Notes: generated by a model not told the origin, from the sequence alone. Numbered from the stretch's first letter, positions 26,934 through 35,320 are shown. The stretch: DNA of 36,424 bases from Paucihalobacter sp036825875 (GCF_036825875.1 NZ_DAISXK010000029.1:1-36424), one strand, 5' to 3'. A program made the numbers and translations.

Positions 26934-26987
26934 GGTCTATAAATAATTGATATACATGTATATTAACTAAATTTTCTACAAGTTATT

Positions 26988-26995
26988 TAACTTTG
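26988..26995 (+). promoter_or_regulatory. promoter -7 box of the T9SS cargo gene
   Basis: TAACTTTG matches TAnnTTTG exactly, 81 bases before the ATG at 27076. The implied leader is about 75 nt. The -33 TTG is not obvious, so this is a moderate call. Confidence 0.4.
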
Positions 26996-27075
26996 TCGAA
27001 TAAATGATGCTTTCATCGTACAAGTAACACAATTTAACTTTTTCTTGATAATTTTATTAATACCAACAATGTGCT

Positions 27076-30000
27076 ATGACTAAAATTACGATTACTAAAT
27101 TACGCCCAAAGCTACTTTTTATAACCCACACCTTCAAAAACTTAAACAAAGTAGCAAGTACTTTACCGGTGTTCCTATTGGTAATGATGGTGCCTTTTTT
27201 GGGGTTTGGGCAAGGCGCAACTTGTGCAACCGCTACGTCTATAACTATTGATGGCGCATGCACATCTGGAACAATCTCAGCAACTCCTCAAACAGCTCCC
27301 AATATAACCAATGTAGGCTGCCCTATTGGAACATTCAGACGACAAGGTTGGTACACTTTTACGGTTACCGATGGACCGAGAGATGTTACTATCACTGGTC
27401 AATCTGGAAACAGAAATTTATTTTTACAATTAATCTCATCAACCGCAAGTTGTACTGGTTTAACTCAAATTGAATGCGCAAACAACGATACAAACAACAA
27501 TTCTGGCCAAACTGAGGTTATCCAATCGACTTTAGGAAATGGCGTATATTACATAAAAGTAGTTAATGTCGGGAATAATAACAATATGACCTTAAACAGT
27601 CTTTGTATTTCAAGCACCCCCTCGAATAATGATTGTAATAATGCAACTTCTTTAACCGTAAACCCAGATACAAACTGTGCAGTTTCTACCTCAGAAACAA
27701 CAACTGGCGCAACCCAAAGTATACCTGGCATTATATGTAACGGTTTTACTGGTGCTGCCGATGATGATGTATGGTTTAGTTTTGAAGCCACTGAAACCAA
27801 TCATGATATAACCGTAACCCCTGGCACTTTAAATGATGCTGTAATTGAATTAAGGTCAGGTGCCTGCAACGGGACGAATATAGCTTGTGCCGATGACACA
27901 GATGGCGCAGATATTGAAGTCATCAATGCCTCAGGATTAACCGTCGGAGACACTTATTACGTTAGAGTTTACAGTTGGGGTGCCAACGGCAATCAAGGCA
28001 CTTTTGATATTTGTGTTACCTCACCAGGCATTGTATACTGTGAGCCAAACTCCGATGACCCAGCTTTTACATTCATTGATGATATTCAATTCTTAGGTAC
28101 CTTAAACGACGTTTCAAATAATAATTCAGGTTTTGCCGCAGGTTACCAAGATTGGACTGGCCTTCCGAATGCAGTTCAAGCTCAGGGTGAAGGAATGAAC
28201 ATATTTTTTAATTGCAATCGAGGGAGTCGCGTAAAGGCCTGGGTAGATTGGAATCAAAATGGAAGCTTTGAAGATGCTGGCGAACTAGTATATGATACAG
28301 ATGATGTAACCACCACTTCAGCTACTTTTGGTGTCATAATTCCTATGGGAACTCCACCTGGAGAATATCGTATAAGAATAAGAAATAACACCTATATAGA
28401 TGGTCCTTTTTTTCTAAATTATAATTTTAATAGCTGTGAAGATTTTCCAAATTACTTTAACGAATTTTGGGATGGCGAAGCAGAAGATTATCTTTTTACC
28501 GTTATCGAAAATTGTGACGCCCGTATTACCTCAGTAACAGATAGTGAAAACTGCGGCCCGGGTACCGTAACTTTATCAGCCACTTCAAACCTTGGCGGTG
28601 CCTCGTTTAATTGGTACGACAGTGAAACAGGCGGTAGTTTGCTGGCGAACACCCTAACAGGAACTTATACAACACCAGCCCTAACCACCACAACCACCTA
28701 CTATGTTACCGCACAAAATGGTTGCCAAACCTTAGTAAGAGTTCCGGTAAAGGCTATAATTAATCCGGTTTCTGATGTTACATTTGATCCACCTACCCTA
28801 GAGGCATGCGGCGAAGATAGCGCTATCACAATTAATGCAAGCGGCGATACAGAAATTGTATATTTAGTAGATGAAGATTTTGAAAGCGGCACTTTAGGAG
28901 TCTTTCAAAACGAACTCGGATACGCTAATGGTGCACCATATGATATTGATACCCAATGGACCAACCAAACGAGCGCTTATGTGCCTAACAATACCTTAGT
29001 GTGGTTTCCTGCAATTTCATCAGGTTTTGGTAGCAATAATTTTGTAATGTCGACCTCGGATGTAAATCCACCAGCAGCACCAGGTCCGCCGGGCACGACA
29101 CGGGTTGAACAATTTTTACAGTTAAGCACCGTAGTAGATGCCACAGATGTCACCAACCTCACCTTAACATTTGACATGTACTATTCCGTTTTTGGAGATT
29201 TTGTTGATGTTCAGGTAAATGACGGCGGTGGCTGGAACACAGTAAACACCTATAATGCGAGTGTGGGTATTGGCACACGATTCGCACCTCAAAACATCGA
29301 TTTATCGGCCTACGATAACGCTAATAATTTAAGTTTTAGAATAAGGTTTATGAGTGGCTGGGGAGATGGTGTCGCTGTAGATAATATCAAGCTTTTTGGA
29401 GAAAGACCTGTCGTTCCTGCCTTTACTTGGACCAGCTTACCTGCCATCGATGCATTTCTTGACGCTGGCTTTACAACACCTTATATTGCGGGCACACCAG
29501 CTGGTACAGTTTATATCAGACCAACTTTAGACCAGTTAGAACTCAATTCTTTTGATATTGCAGCCGATATTACTTTATCTAACGGCTGTCCAATTTCAGA
29601 AGGCATAACCATTACCAATAATACCAAAGTATGGCATGGCGATCTAAATAACTCTGTAGACTGGAACGATCATGATAACTGGCTTCCCTATGGTGTACCA
29701 ACAGAGGACAATTGCGTTATAATAACTAACTATTTTGATTGCTTGATTCCTGACAATTCCGGTCCGCTACCTCCCGTATTTTATGAGGCTGAGGCAAAAA
29801 GTTTATCAATTAAAAATGGTGGCTATCTCGATATTTTGTCATCAAACAACCTCACCGTCACCGAAGCCATCAACATGGAAGCCATGGCAACGCTCAACAT
29901 TAGAAATGGCGCCAACGTCGTTCAAATTGACGACGTGCCAAATACAGGCGCAGGCGGAGCGGATTTGTTTAGAAGCACCAATATTAGACGCCTAGATTAT

Positions 30001-31362
30001 GTGTATTGGTCGTCTCCAGTGGCCAATTTCAATGTTACCGATGTATCTCCAAATACCAATCCGTCGTTAATGTATGAATGGATCCCTACCGTAGTAGGCA
30101 ATGGCGCTGGCAATTACGGTGAGTGGGCAACAGCCTCCGGAATTATGACGGCAGGTAAAGGTTATATTATAAGAGGTCCGAATACCTTCCCTAATACAGC
30201 TCAAGAGTACATCGCCAATTTTAACGGACGTTTAAACAACGGACTCATAAACCAAACTATCACGAGGGGCACCTATATAGGAGGAAATTACCCAGGAGCT
30301 GGTAATACCGACGCCACATCCTTAGATGACAACTGGAACCTTCTAGGCAATCCTTATCCCTCTGCCATCGATGCAGCAGCCTTTACATCGGCTAATACAA
30401 ACGTAAACGGTACCATTTATCTCTGGACGCATGGTACTGATATTCTCGGGTCTCCTTCTAATGTGGATCCTTTTTATGGGGATTTCGCTTATAACTATAC
30501 CATTGCCGATTATTTGGCCTATAATACCACAGGAGCAAATCCGCCAGGGTTTGATGGAAATATAGGGGCTGGACAAGGATTTTTTGTTCTGAAAGAAGAT
30601 GTTGGCAGCACGTCTCAAAACGTAACTTTCAATAACAGCATGCGGGTAAAAAATAATAATGATCAATTTTTCAGAAATACCGAGGTTCTTGAAAAACATC
30701 GTATTTGGTTAGATTTGTTAGAACCAACAGGAAACGTTAATACTACGCTTATCGGTTATCTACCTGAAGCTACCAACGAAAAAGACCGATTGTTCGATGC
30801 CTATATCATAAACAATACTGCACAAACCATTTACTCCAGAATTGCAAACGAAAACATGTCCATACAAGGAAGAAGCCTACCGTTTTTAGATACGGATATC
30901 GTACCGCTAGGTGTCATAGTTTCTGGATCTGGTGTTCATACCATAGCAATAAATCAGATAGACGGTCTGTTTGCGCATGATCAAAATATTTACTTAGAAG
31001 ATCTAGAATTAGGAGTCATTCATGATTTAAAACAAGCACCCTATTTCTTTACGCCAGAAAACACTGGACGCTTTAATAACCGCTTTCAGTTGCGCTATAC
31101 AAATGAAACTTTAAGTGTAAACGGTGCTTCTGCAGCCACAATAAGTATCTACAAAAATGACAATGAAGTAAGGGTACTATCACCCAGCCAAAATATTAGT
31201 AAAGTAACTATTCATGATGTATTAGGTCGCATGATAGGCAAGCATTCAAATATCAATCAAACTGAATTTAAATTCAATGCGCAGCATCAAAGCAACGGCA
31301 CTTACATTGTAACTGTAGAACTGACCAATGGCCTTGTGACCACCAAGAAAATTATGTTTTAA
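27076..31362 (+). CDS. large multidomain T9SS cargo protein
   Basis: A 1428-residue secreted protein. The N-terminus has an unusually long n-region (about 30 residues) before the hydrophobic core that ends FLGFGQG (about residue 47). Two PPC-like beta-sandwich domains follow (about 48-178 and 185-315). Then come a GEVED domain (about 330-470, with AWVDWNQNGSFEDAGE and WDGEAEDYLF) and an Ig-like domain (about 480-565). A MAM/jelly-roll-like adhesion segment (about 595-770, EDFESGTLG to AVDNIKLFGE) and a long beta-rich region starting near WNDHDNW (about 860) complete it. Residues about 1352-1428 are a T9SS type A sorting domain (ISIYKND, VTIHDVLGRMIGK, NGTYIVTVELTNGLVTTKKIMF). It is probably anchored on or released from the cell surface, as an adhesin or matrix protein. 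No catalytic domain is seen. Confidence 0.9.
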   Translation: MTKITITKLRPKLLFITHTFKNLNKVASTLPVFLLVMMVPFLGFGQGATCATATSITIDGACTSGTISATPQTAPNITNVGCPIGTFRRQGWYTFTVTDGPRDVTITGQSGNRNLFLQLISSTASCTGLTQIECANNDTNNNSGQTEVIQSTLGNGVYYIKVVNVGNNNNMTLNSLCISSTPSNNDCNNATSLTVNPDTNCAVSTSETTTGATQSIPGIICNGFTGAADDDVWFSFEATETNHDITVTPGTLNDAVIELRSGACNGTNIACADDTDGADIEVINASGLTVGDTYYVRVYSWGANGNQGTFDICVTSPGIVYCEPNSDDPAFTFIDDIQFLGTLNDVSNNNSGFAAGYQDWTGLPNAVQAQGEGMNIFFNCNRGSRVKAWVDWNQNGSFEDAGELVYDTDDVTTTSATFGVIIPMGTPPGEYRIRIRNNTYIDGPFFLNYNFNSCEDFPNYFNEFWDGEAEDYLFTVIENCDARITSVTDSENCGPGTVTLSATSNLGGASFNWYDSETGGSLLANTLTGTYTTPALTTTTTYYVTAQNGCQTLVRVPVKAIINPVSDVTFDPPTLEACGEDSAITINASGDTEIVYLVDEDFESGTLGVFQNELGYANGAPYDIDTQWTNQTSAYVPNNTLVWFPAISSGFGSNNFVMSTSDVNPPAAPGPPGTTRVEQFLQLSTVVDATDVTNLTLTFDMYYSVFGDFVDVQVNDGGGWNTVNTYNASVGIGTRFAPQNIDLSAYDNANNLSFRIRFMSGWGDGVAVDNIKLFGERPVVPAFTWTSLPAIDAFLDAGFTTPYIAGTPAGTVYIRPTLDQLELNSFDIAADITLSNGCPISEGITITNNTKVWHGDLNNSVDWNDHDNWLPYGVPTEDNCVIITNYFDCLIPDNSGPLPPVFYEAEAKSLSIKNGGYLDILSSNNLTVTEAINMEAMATLNIRNGANVVQIDDVPNTGAGGADLFRSTNIRRLDYVYWSSPVANFNVTDVSPNTNPSLMYEWIPTVVGNGAGNYGEWATASGIMTAGKGYIIRGPNTFPNTAQEYIANFNGRLNNGLINQTITRGTYIGGNYPGAGNTDATSLDDNWNLLGNPYPSAIDAAAFTSANTNVNGTIYLWTHGTDILGSPSNVDPFYGDFAYNYTIADYLAYNTTGANPPGFDGNIGAGQGFFVLKEDVGSTSQNVTFNNSMRVKNNNDQFFRNTEVLEKHRIWLDLLEPTGNVNTTLIGYLPEATNEKDRLFDAYIINNTAQTIYSRIANENMSIQGRSLPFLDTDIVPLGVIVSGSGVHTIAINQIDGLFAHDQNIYLEDLELGVIHDLKQAPYFFTPENTGRFNNRFQLRYTNETLSVNGASAATISIYKNDNEVRVLSPSQNISKVTIHDVLGRMIGKHSNINQTEFKFNAQHQSNGTYIVTVELTNGLVTTKKIMF

Positions 31363-31380
31363 ACCTTCCCTAAAAACTTA

Positions 31381-31423
31381 CCCCAAGACCTCAATTTTAA
31401 ATAGTTGAGGTTTTGGGATTTTT
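31381..31423 (+). terminator. intrinsic terminator after the T9SS cargo gene
   Basis: A 13-bp stem, CCCAAGACCTCAA (31382-31394) with TTGAGGTTTTGGG (31405-31417), one G-U pair allowed, is followed by ATTTTT. It starts 19 bases after the stop. Its minus-strand reading also has a short T-run, so it may serve the convergent small gene. Confidence 0.85.
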
Positions 31424-31469
31424 GGTGCCGATTAAACATCACCCATCTGCTTATCTTGAGCAATAAGCA

Positions 31470-31781
31470 TCAACGCCTTTTTCGTGTGCTTCTGTCATAA
31501 TCGCCTTGCCTAAGCGTGAACAACTCCGATTCTGGATCAATAACAAATTTTAATTGTGGCAAATAAGACGAAAGTTTATTCAACTGAATCGCCATCTGCC
31601 TTTCCGGCACACTCACTTTAATCAGTCTCCAACCCAATAACTCATCAAATTCATCCTTAGACACTGCAATACCAAGTGCCGCAAATAACACCTTTAATTT
31701 TTCTCTATTTAACGTCTCTATGGAAGCATCAAGCGCCGCTAATTGTTTTCGATATGTACTTTGTATTTTAACCTTCGTCAT
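31470..31781 (-). CDS. small cytoplasmic protein of unknown function
   Basis: A 103-residue protein from the ATG at 31781. The frame is open to 31886, but the upstream 35 residues are hydrophobic and implausible and cover the promoter-like region. No signal peptide or membrane segment is seen in the 103-residue form. The N-terminal half is basic and helical (STYRKQLAALDASIETLNREK), the middle contains LLGWRLIKVSVPERQMAIQLNKL, and the C-terminus is very basic (STRKRR). I do not recognise the family. TATTTTCG just before the ATG is close to a -7 box. A 7-bp hairpin (31448-31469) lies directly after the stop. It may be a lineage-restricted protein or an overcalled frame. Confidence 0.5.
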   Translation of the reverse strand: MTKVKIQSTYRKQLAALDASIETLNREKLKVLFAALGIAVSKDEFDELLGWRLIKVSVPERQMAIQLNKLSSYLPQLKFVIDPESELFTLRQGDYDRSTRKRR

Positions 31782-31875
31782 CGTTCGAAAATAAATAATA
31801 TAATAAAAATAAGAAAAAAACGCAAGCACCCATACCCGACCCCATACCCAATCAATCATAACCATAACAGTGATT

Positions 31876-31945
31876 GCGAAGCACAAGCGACAAAGGACCT
31901 GTCCGCCGAAGCTTTTTTAGCGCAGGCGGAGTCGCATCAGTATAA
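31876..31945. repeat. direct repeat copy A (palindrome-bearing)
   Basis: About 70 bp, with the core ACAAGCGAC, CTGTCCGCC, AAGCTTTTT and GCGGAGTCG. The inner TCCGCC and GGCGGA arms can form an imperfect hairpin around AGCTTTTTTAGC. It shares most positions with copy B about 204 bp downstream. The palindrome in this copy is intact. Confidence 0.7.
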
Positions 31946-31971
31946 GCACATACTATTGATTTACGAGGCTT

Positions 31972-32027
31972 GAGCAACAGGACGTGAGTAGCAGTGCGTG
32001 AACAACAGCACGCGAGCAACAGGATGG
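31972..32027. repeat. 14-bp tandem repeat, four copies
   Basis: Four contiguous 14-base units: GAGCAACAGGACGT, GAGTAGCAGTGCGT, GAACAACAGCACGC and GAGCAACAGGATGG. The conserved pattern is GARYARCAGNRYGY-like. The unit length is not a multiple of three and no gene crosses it, so it is a non-coding minisatellite-like array. It sits between the two copies of the larger direct repeat. Confidence 0.75.
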
Positions 32028-32079
32028 GATTTCTCCTTCGTCGAAATGACAAACGAACGGGGCTTGTCATCACAGCAGA

Positions 32080-32147
32080 GCGCAGTACAAGCGACTAAGT
32101 ACTGTCCGCCAAAGCTTTTTCTGCATAGGTAGCGTCGTATCACAATA
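32080..32147. repeat. direct repeat copy B (decayed)
   Basis: Aligns with copy A from GCGCAGTACAAGCGAC through CTGTCCGCC, AAGCTTTTT and GCGTCGTATCA. The right palindrome arm has changed (GGTAGCG instead of GGCGGAG), so the hairpin is broken in this copy. Confidence 0.65.
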
Positions 32148-32304
32148 AATAGTAACCATACAGCACCCCTCACCCCTACCAAAGGCATATCAAAGGCATG
32201 GTTAATGTATGGCATAGTGACAGATTTTTGTATATATCTGAAAATCAGTAGGTAAATTAGATTGTAGAAAATTCAATCCCAGATCCAAATAAATTTAATT
32301 GAAT

Positions 32305-32628
32305 TTACAAATAAATTCTAAATTCCCAAAATCGGCGTTGCTCTAAATATTTTAAATCCATTTCCTGCGCATACGCCTCTCGCTCAAAGGAAATATTGGA
32401 ATAAGCCATTCGCCAATTTCTATATTTTAAATACTTAATCAAAAATTCTAAACCATACCAAATAAAAAAGGGTATAATAAGTAATTCTAGTTGCTGTCTT
32501 AAATGAATCTTTTCATGATTGATCAGTACTGGATCATGCTTCATTCGGGATTGCCTTAAAACAATAAATGGAAACAAGGCTATTCCTGTATACCCTTTCG
32601 GAACCAAATATTTAGAAATTAAAATCAT
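32305..32628 (-). CDS. small membrane protein with HExxH motif
   Basis: A 107-residue protein from the ATG at 32628; the ATG at 32673 would add 15 residues upstream. It contains INHEKIHLRQQLELL, an HExxH metal-binding motif (H38, E39, H42), then a hydrophobic helix (about 49-66) and a conserved-looking NISFEREAYAQE segment (E82 and E84 as possible third zinc ligand). The layout looks like a minimal gluzincin, similar to the metal-binding core of M48/M56 peptidases. Homologues of this length seem common in Flavobacteriia, without known function. Whether it cleaves proteins is unknown. It is divergent from the DUF5522 gene. Confidence 0.75.
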   Translation of the reverse strand: MILISKYLVPKGYTGIALFPFIVLRQSRMKHDPVLINHEKIHLRQQLELLIIPFFIWYGLEFLIKYLKYRNWRMAYSNISFEREAYAQEMDLKYLEQRRFWEFRIYL

Positions 32629-32662
32629 AAATTTTCCCTTAAAAAGTACTTTTAAAATCCAG

Positions 32663-32670
32663 TATCTTTG
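32663..32670 (+). promoter_or_regulatory. promoter -7 box of the DUF5522 gene (near-leaderless)
   Basis: TATCTTTG matches TAnnTTTG exactly and ends 5 bases before the ATG at 32676 (TATCTTTGCACCCATG). The predicted transcription start coincides with or closely precedes the ATG. Confidence 0.55.
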
Positions 32671-32675
32671 CACCC

Positions 32676-32834
32676 ATGAAGAAAATTATCCCCATAGAAG
32701 AAGGCGATTATTACTTAACACCAGAAGGTTATCGTTGCTTTACGGAACAATACCATTTAAAACGTGGCTATTGTTGCGAAAGTGGTTGCCGACACTGCCC
32801 TTATGGTTTCAATAACAAATCTAAAACTACTTAA
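32676..32834 (+). CDS. DUF5522-family Cys-rich small protein
   Basis: A 52-residue protein with the sequence order GDYYLTPEGYRCFTEQYHL, then GYCCESGCRHCPYGF, then a Lys-rich tail. The cysteines C21, C33, C34, C38 and C41 suggest a bound zinc ion or iron-sulfur cluster. This matches the DUF5522 family as I know it, a small conserved protein with no assigned function. The stop codon overlaps the 3' end of the convergent antiporter gene by 8 bp. The -7 box at 32663-32670 supports the ATG at 32676 as the real start. Confidence 0.9.
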   Translation: MKKIIPIEEGDYYLTPEGYRCFTEQYHLKRGYCCESGCRHCPYGFNNKSKTT

Positions 32835-34713
32835 AATTTCGGTTGTTGGCATCCTTTTTTAAATACTCACTATCCCACGAATGGTCGTTACCGCCAAGCT
32901 GTAAATGCAAATCCTGTTTTAATAATTCTTCTTGTAACTCCACTTCTTCTTGTACGGTAACCATATAAGCCATTTTATCGTGGCGCTTCTCTGCCAGCCG
33001 TTTGGTGGTTTCTTCGTCGTATCTTATAAATTGCTGACCTTGTCTTGTAGCTGTATATTTTCTAAAGCCTAATTGTACCAAAGCATCCACACCCATGTGA
33101 ATTGCCGTGTATAAGGTTTCTCTGTAAAAATTTTCTACGCCGTGATCAATAAGCTCATAGGCATCAATACGGTTTCTGGCTCGGGCCAATATTTTTACGT
33201 TTGGAAAATTCTTTCTAATTACCTCTATCAATTGTAAATTAACCGCAGGGTTGTCAATCGCTGCTATAAAAAGTTTGGCGTCTTCTGCACCTGCGGATTT
33301 TAATAGCTCTAGACGCGTGGCATCACCATAATAAACTTTAAAACCCATTTTCCTCAACGATTCTACCCTATCTGCATCGTGGTCTAATACCGTAACATCA
33401 ATTTTATTGGCGCGCAACATGCGACCGATGGTGCTGCCAAAATGCCCAAAACCAGCGATAATGACTTCATTTTGCTCATGAATTTCATCATCGCTATCCT
33501 CCACCTTTTCCTTCACACCAACATTGGGTAAAATATATTTTTCATTAATTAAGGTAAGAAACGGCGTAATCAACATGCTGAGGGCTACAACCGCTAAAAC
33601 TTGATTCGCCAAATCATTGGGCACCAATTGTAAACCCATAGAAAAACTTAAAATAACAAAGCCAAACTCGCCTGCCTGACTTAAACCAATTGAGAATTGA
33701 AGATTTTGATCAATTTTCTTCCTGTAAATTAAGCCAACGCCAAATAAAACTAAAAATTTCAAAACAGTAAGTACCAGTACAAATACTAAAATGAATACAG
33801 GATTTGCAATTATCAAATTAAAGTTGATTGACGCACCCACGCCTATAAAAAATAAACCGAGTAAAAGTCCTTTAAACGGCGCAATATCACCTTCTAATTC
33901 GTGACGAAACTCCGAGTTTGCCAATACCACACCAGCCATAAATGCGCCAAGTGCAGGACTCAGTCCCACCAACTGCATTAGGTACGATACGCCCACAACT
34001 ACCAATAAAGCCGACGCTGTAAACAATTCTTGTAGTCGTGTTTTAGCCACAATTCTTAACAGCGGAACAAGCACATAGCGTCCAGAAAAATAAATAGCGG
34101 ATATCATGGCAACAACTACCAATGTTTGCAACCAACCGGCTAATTCGGATATTAAGGAGCCATTAAGCTCTAGATTATCACCACCACTTACCTCTGAAAC
34201 CAATAGCGGAATAATGGCCAGAATCGGAATTACCGCAATATCCTGAAATAACAAAACCGCAAACGATGAACGTCCCAAAGATGTATTATTTTGCCCCTTT
34301 TCTTTAAGCGTTTGTAAAACAATTGCTGTTGAAGACAGTGCCAAAGCCATGGCAATAATCAATGCCACCTGCCAGTTCCAACCTAAAAATAATTGTAAGC
34401 CGAAAAATAAAATAACCGTGGTGCCTATCACTTGCAGTGATCCCATGCCGGCTATAAATTTTCGCATTTTCCAAAACTTATAAGGATCTAGCTCTAAACC
34501 AATCAAAAACAACATCATAACCACACCAAACTCAGCAAAATGCATGATGTCTTCACCATCTTGCCCAATAAGTCCAAGCACCGAAGGACCAATCATAATA
34601 CCTGCAAATAAATATCCCAAGATAGAGCTTAGTCCAACCTTTTTGGCAATCGGCACAAATATGACCGCAGCGGCCAAGTATAAGATCGATTCTAATAAAA
34701 TGTTAGTTTCCAT
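32827..34713 (-). CDS. KefB/KefC-like monovalent cation:proton antiporter (CPA2)
   Basis: A 628-residue inner-membrane protein. About 12-13 transmembrane helices (residues 5-395) include the conserved LLFQDIAVIPILAI with the family Asp (D158) and the LSPALGAFMAGVVLANSEF segment. A cytoplasmic RCK/KTN domain follows, starting at VIIAGFGHFGSTIGR (GxGxxG, about 419-425) and carrying LDHDADRVESLRKMGF and YYGDATRLELLKSAGA. A short C-terminal extension ends at 628. It exchanges K+ for H+ and, in relatives, is gated by nucleotides or glutathione adducts. It is transcribed after a KefF/KefG-like gene with an 11-bp overlap, as in the E. coli kef systems. Confidence 0.93.
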   Translation of the reverse strand: METNILLESILYLAAAVIFVPIAKKVGLSSILGYLFAGIMIGPSVLGLIGQDGEDIMHFAEFGVVMMLFLIGLELDPYKFWKMRKFIAGMGSLQVIGTTVILFFGLQLFLGWNWQVALIIAMALALSSTAIVLQTLKEKGQNNTSLGRSSFAVLLFQDIAVIPILAIIPLLVSEVSGGDNLELNGSLISELAGWLQTLVVVAMISAIYFSGRYVLVPLLRIVAKTRLQELFTASALLVVVGVSYLMQLVGLSPALGAFMAGVVLANSEFRHELEGDIAPFKGLLLGLFFIGVGASINFNLIIANPVFILVFVLVLTVLKFLVLFGVGLIYRKKIDQNLQFSIGLSQAGEFGFVILSFSMGLQLVPNDLANQVLAVVALSMLITPFLTLINEKYILPNVGVKEKVEDSDDEIHEQNEVIIAGFGHFGSTIGRMLRANKIDVTVLDHDADRVESLRKMGFKVYYGDATRLELLKSAGAEDAKLFIAAIDNPAVNLQLIEVIRKNFPNVKILARARNRIDAYELIDHGVENFYRETLYTAIHMGVDALVQLGFRKYTATRQGQQFIRYDEETTKRLAEKRHDKMAYMVTVQEEVELQEELLKQDLHLQLGGNDHSWDSEYLKKDANNRNFK

Positions 34714-35320
34714 ATAGCTTTAGTTCTTTTTCACACCAATCGTTAAAATAGTCATACTTTAAAACTTGGTTTGTTGGGATATCGATTCTTAATAATTCTG
34801 ATAGAAAAATACCATAAGATTTACCACTTGCCTCATAATCGGCTTCTTGCATTTGATGGGTTCCATGAACTACATAAGGGGGCAAATAAATCATTTTACA
34901 GACCAGAGCAGTTTGATTAAATGGCTCTAACAAATCTTGAATGGTATAACGGTCTCGACCCGTAGATGCGTAATTTTCTTTTTTTCCTCCGGTTGTAATG
35001 ACTTGAAAAATTAATTTGTTTCGTAAGGCATTTCCCTTATTACCGTAAGCCCAATTATACTCTAAAACCATATCTATCCACTGTTTTAAAAGTGGTGGAC
35101 AACTATACCAATACATTGGATGTTGCCAGATTATTATATCGTGTTCTTGCAGTAACTCTTGTTCGTATTTAATATTTATATTGAAATCAGGATAAAGCTC
35201 ATACAAGTCGTGCAACCTAACATCTTCAGTGTTCGGTATATTTTTTATTAAAGCTTTATGGGCATAAGACTTTTCATACAAAGGATGCGCAAAAAGTATT
35301 AAAATTTTATTTTTTCTCAT
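34703..35320 (-). CDS. KefF/KefG-like NAD(P)H-dependent quinone reductase
   Basis: A 205-residue flavodoxin-fold protein. Diagnostic sequences are ILILFAHPLYEKSYAH (FMN phosphate loop), WQHPMYWYSCPPLLKQWIDMV, and VITTGGKKENYA. In E. coli KefF and KefG bind the KefC and KefB antiporters and are needed for full activity; KefF also reduces quinones. The 11-bp overlap with the downstream antiporter gene strongly suggests the same partnership here. The ATG at 35320 lies about 30 nt from the predicted transcription start. Confidence 0.92.
   Translation of the reverse strand: MRKNKILILFAHPLYEKSYAHKALIKNIPNTEDVRLHDLYELYPDFNINIKYEQELLQEHDIIIWQHPMYWYSCPPLLKQWIDMVLEYNWAYGNKGNALRNKLIFQVITTGGKKENYASTGRDRYTIQDLLEPFNQTALVCKMIYLPPYVVHGTHQMQEADYEASGKSYGIFLSELLRIDIPTNQVLKYDYFNDWCEKELKLYGN

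Larger units (their letters stand above)
31782..32304. other. 523-bp non-coding repeat patch
   Basis: No coding sequence is supported: open frames on both strands are short, overlap each other and read through the repeats. The patch contains a diverged direct repeat (31876-31945 and 32080-32147), a 14-bp tandem repeat (31972-32027) between its copies, and a stretch ATTTCTCCTTCGTCGAAATG (32029-32048). That last stretch is of a type that recurs in intergenic DNA of many Bacteroidota. Base composition is noticeably less AT-rich than the adjoining intergenic DNA. Both flanking genes point away from or out of the patch on the minus strand. Confidence 0.7.

Noticed and set aside
30343..30699. Minus-strand 118-residue frame inside the T9SS gene
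   Set aside because: It is antisense to a well-supported coding sequence and has no family features.
31782..31886. Upstream extension of the 103-residue protein
   Set aside because: The extra 35 residues are Trp/Phe/Tyr-rich, translate AT-rich promoter-like DNA, and precede a better ATG.
31972..32027. Short repeats as a CRISPR array
   Set aside because: Units are 14 bp, contiguous and without spacers, and no cas genes are present.
31852..32215. Minus-strand frames of 73 and 84 residues across the repeat patch
   Set aside because: They read through repeats (for example FRRRRNPILLL and VISTKEKSH translations), overlap each other, and look like repeat-derived frames.
32519..32815. Plus-strand 98-residue frame
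   Set aside because: It overlaps the HExxH gene antisense and the DUF5522 gene in another frame. DUF5522 has the recognisable Cys motif and promoter.
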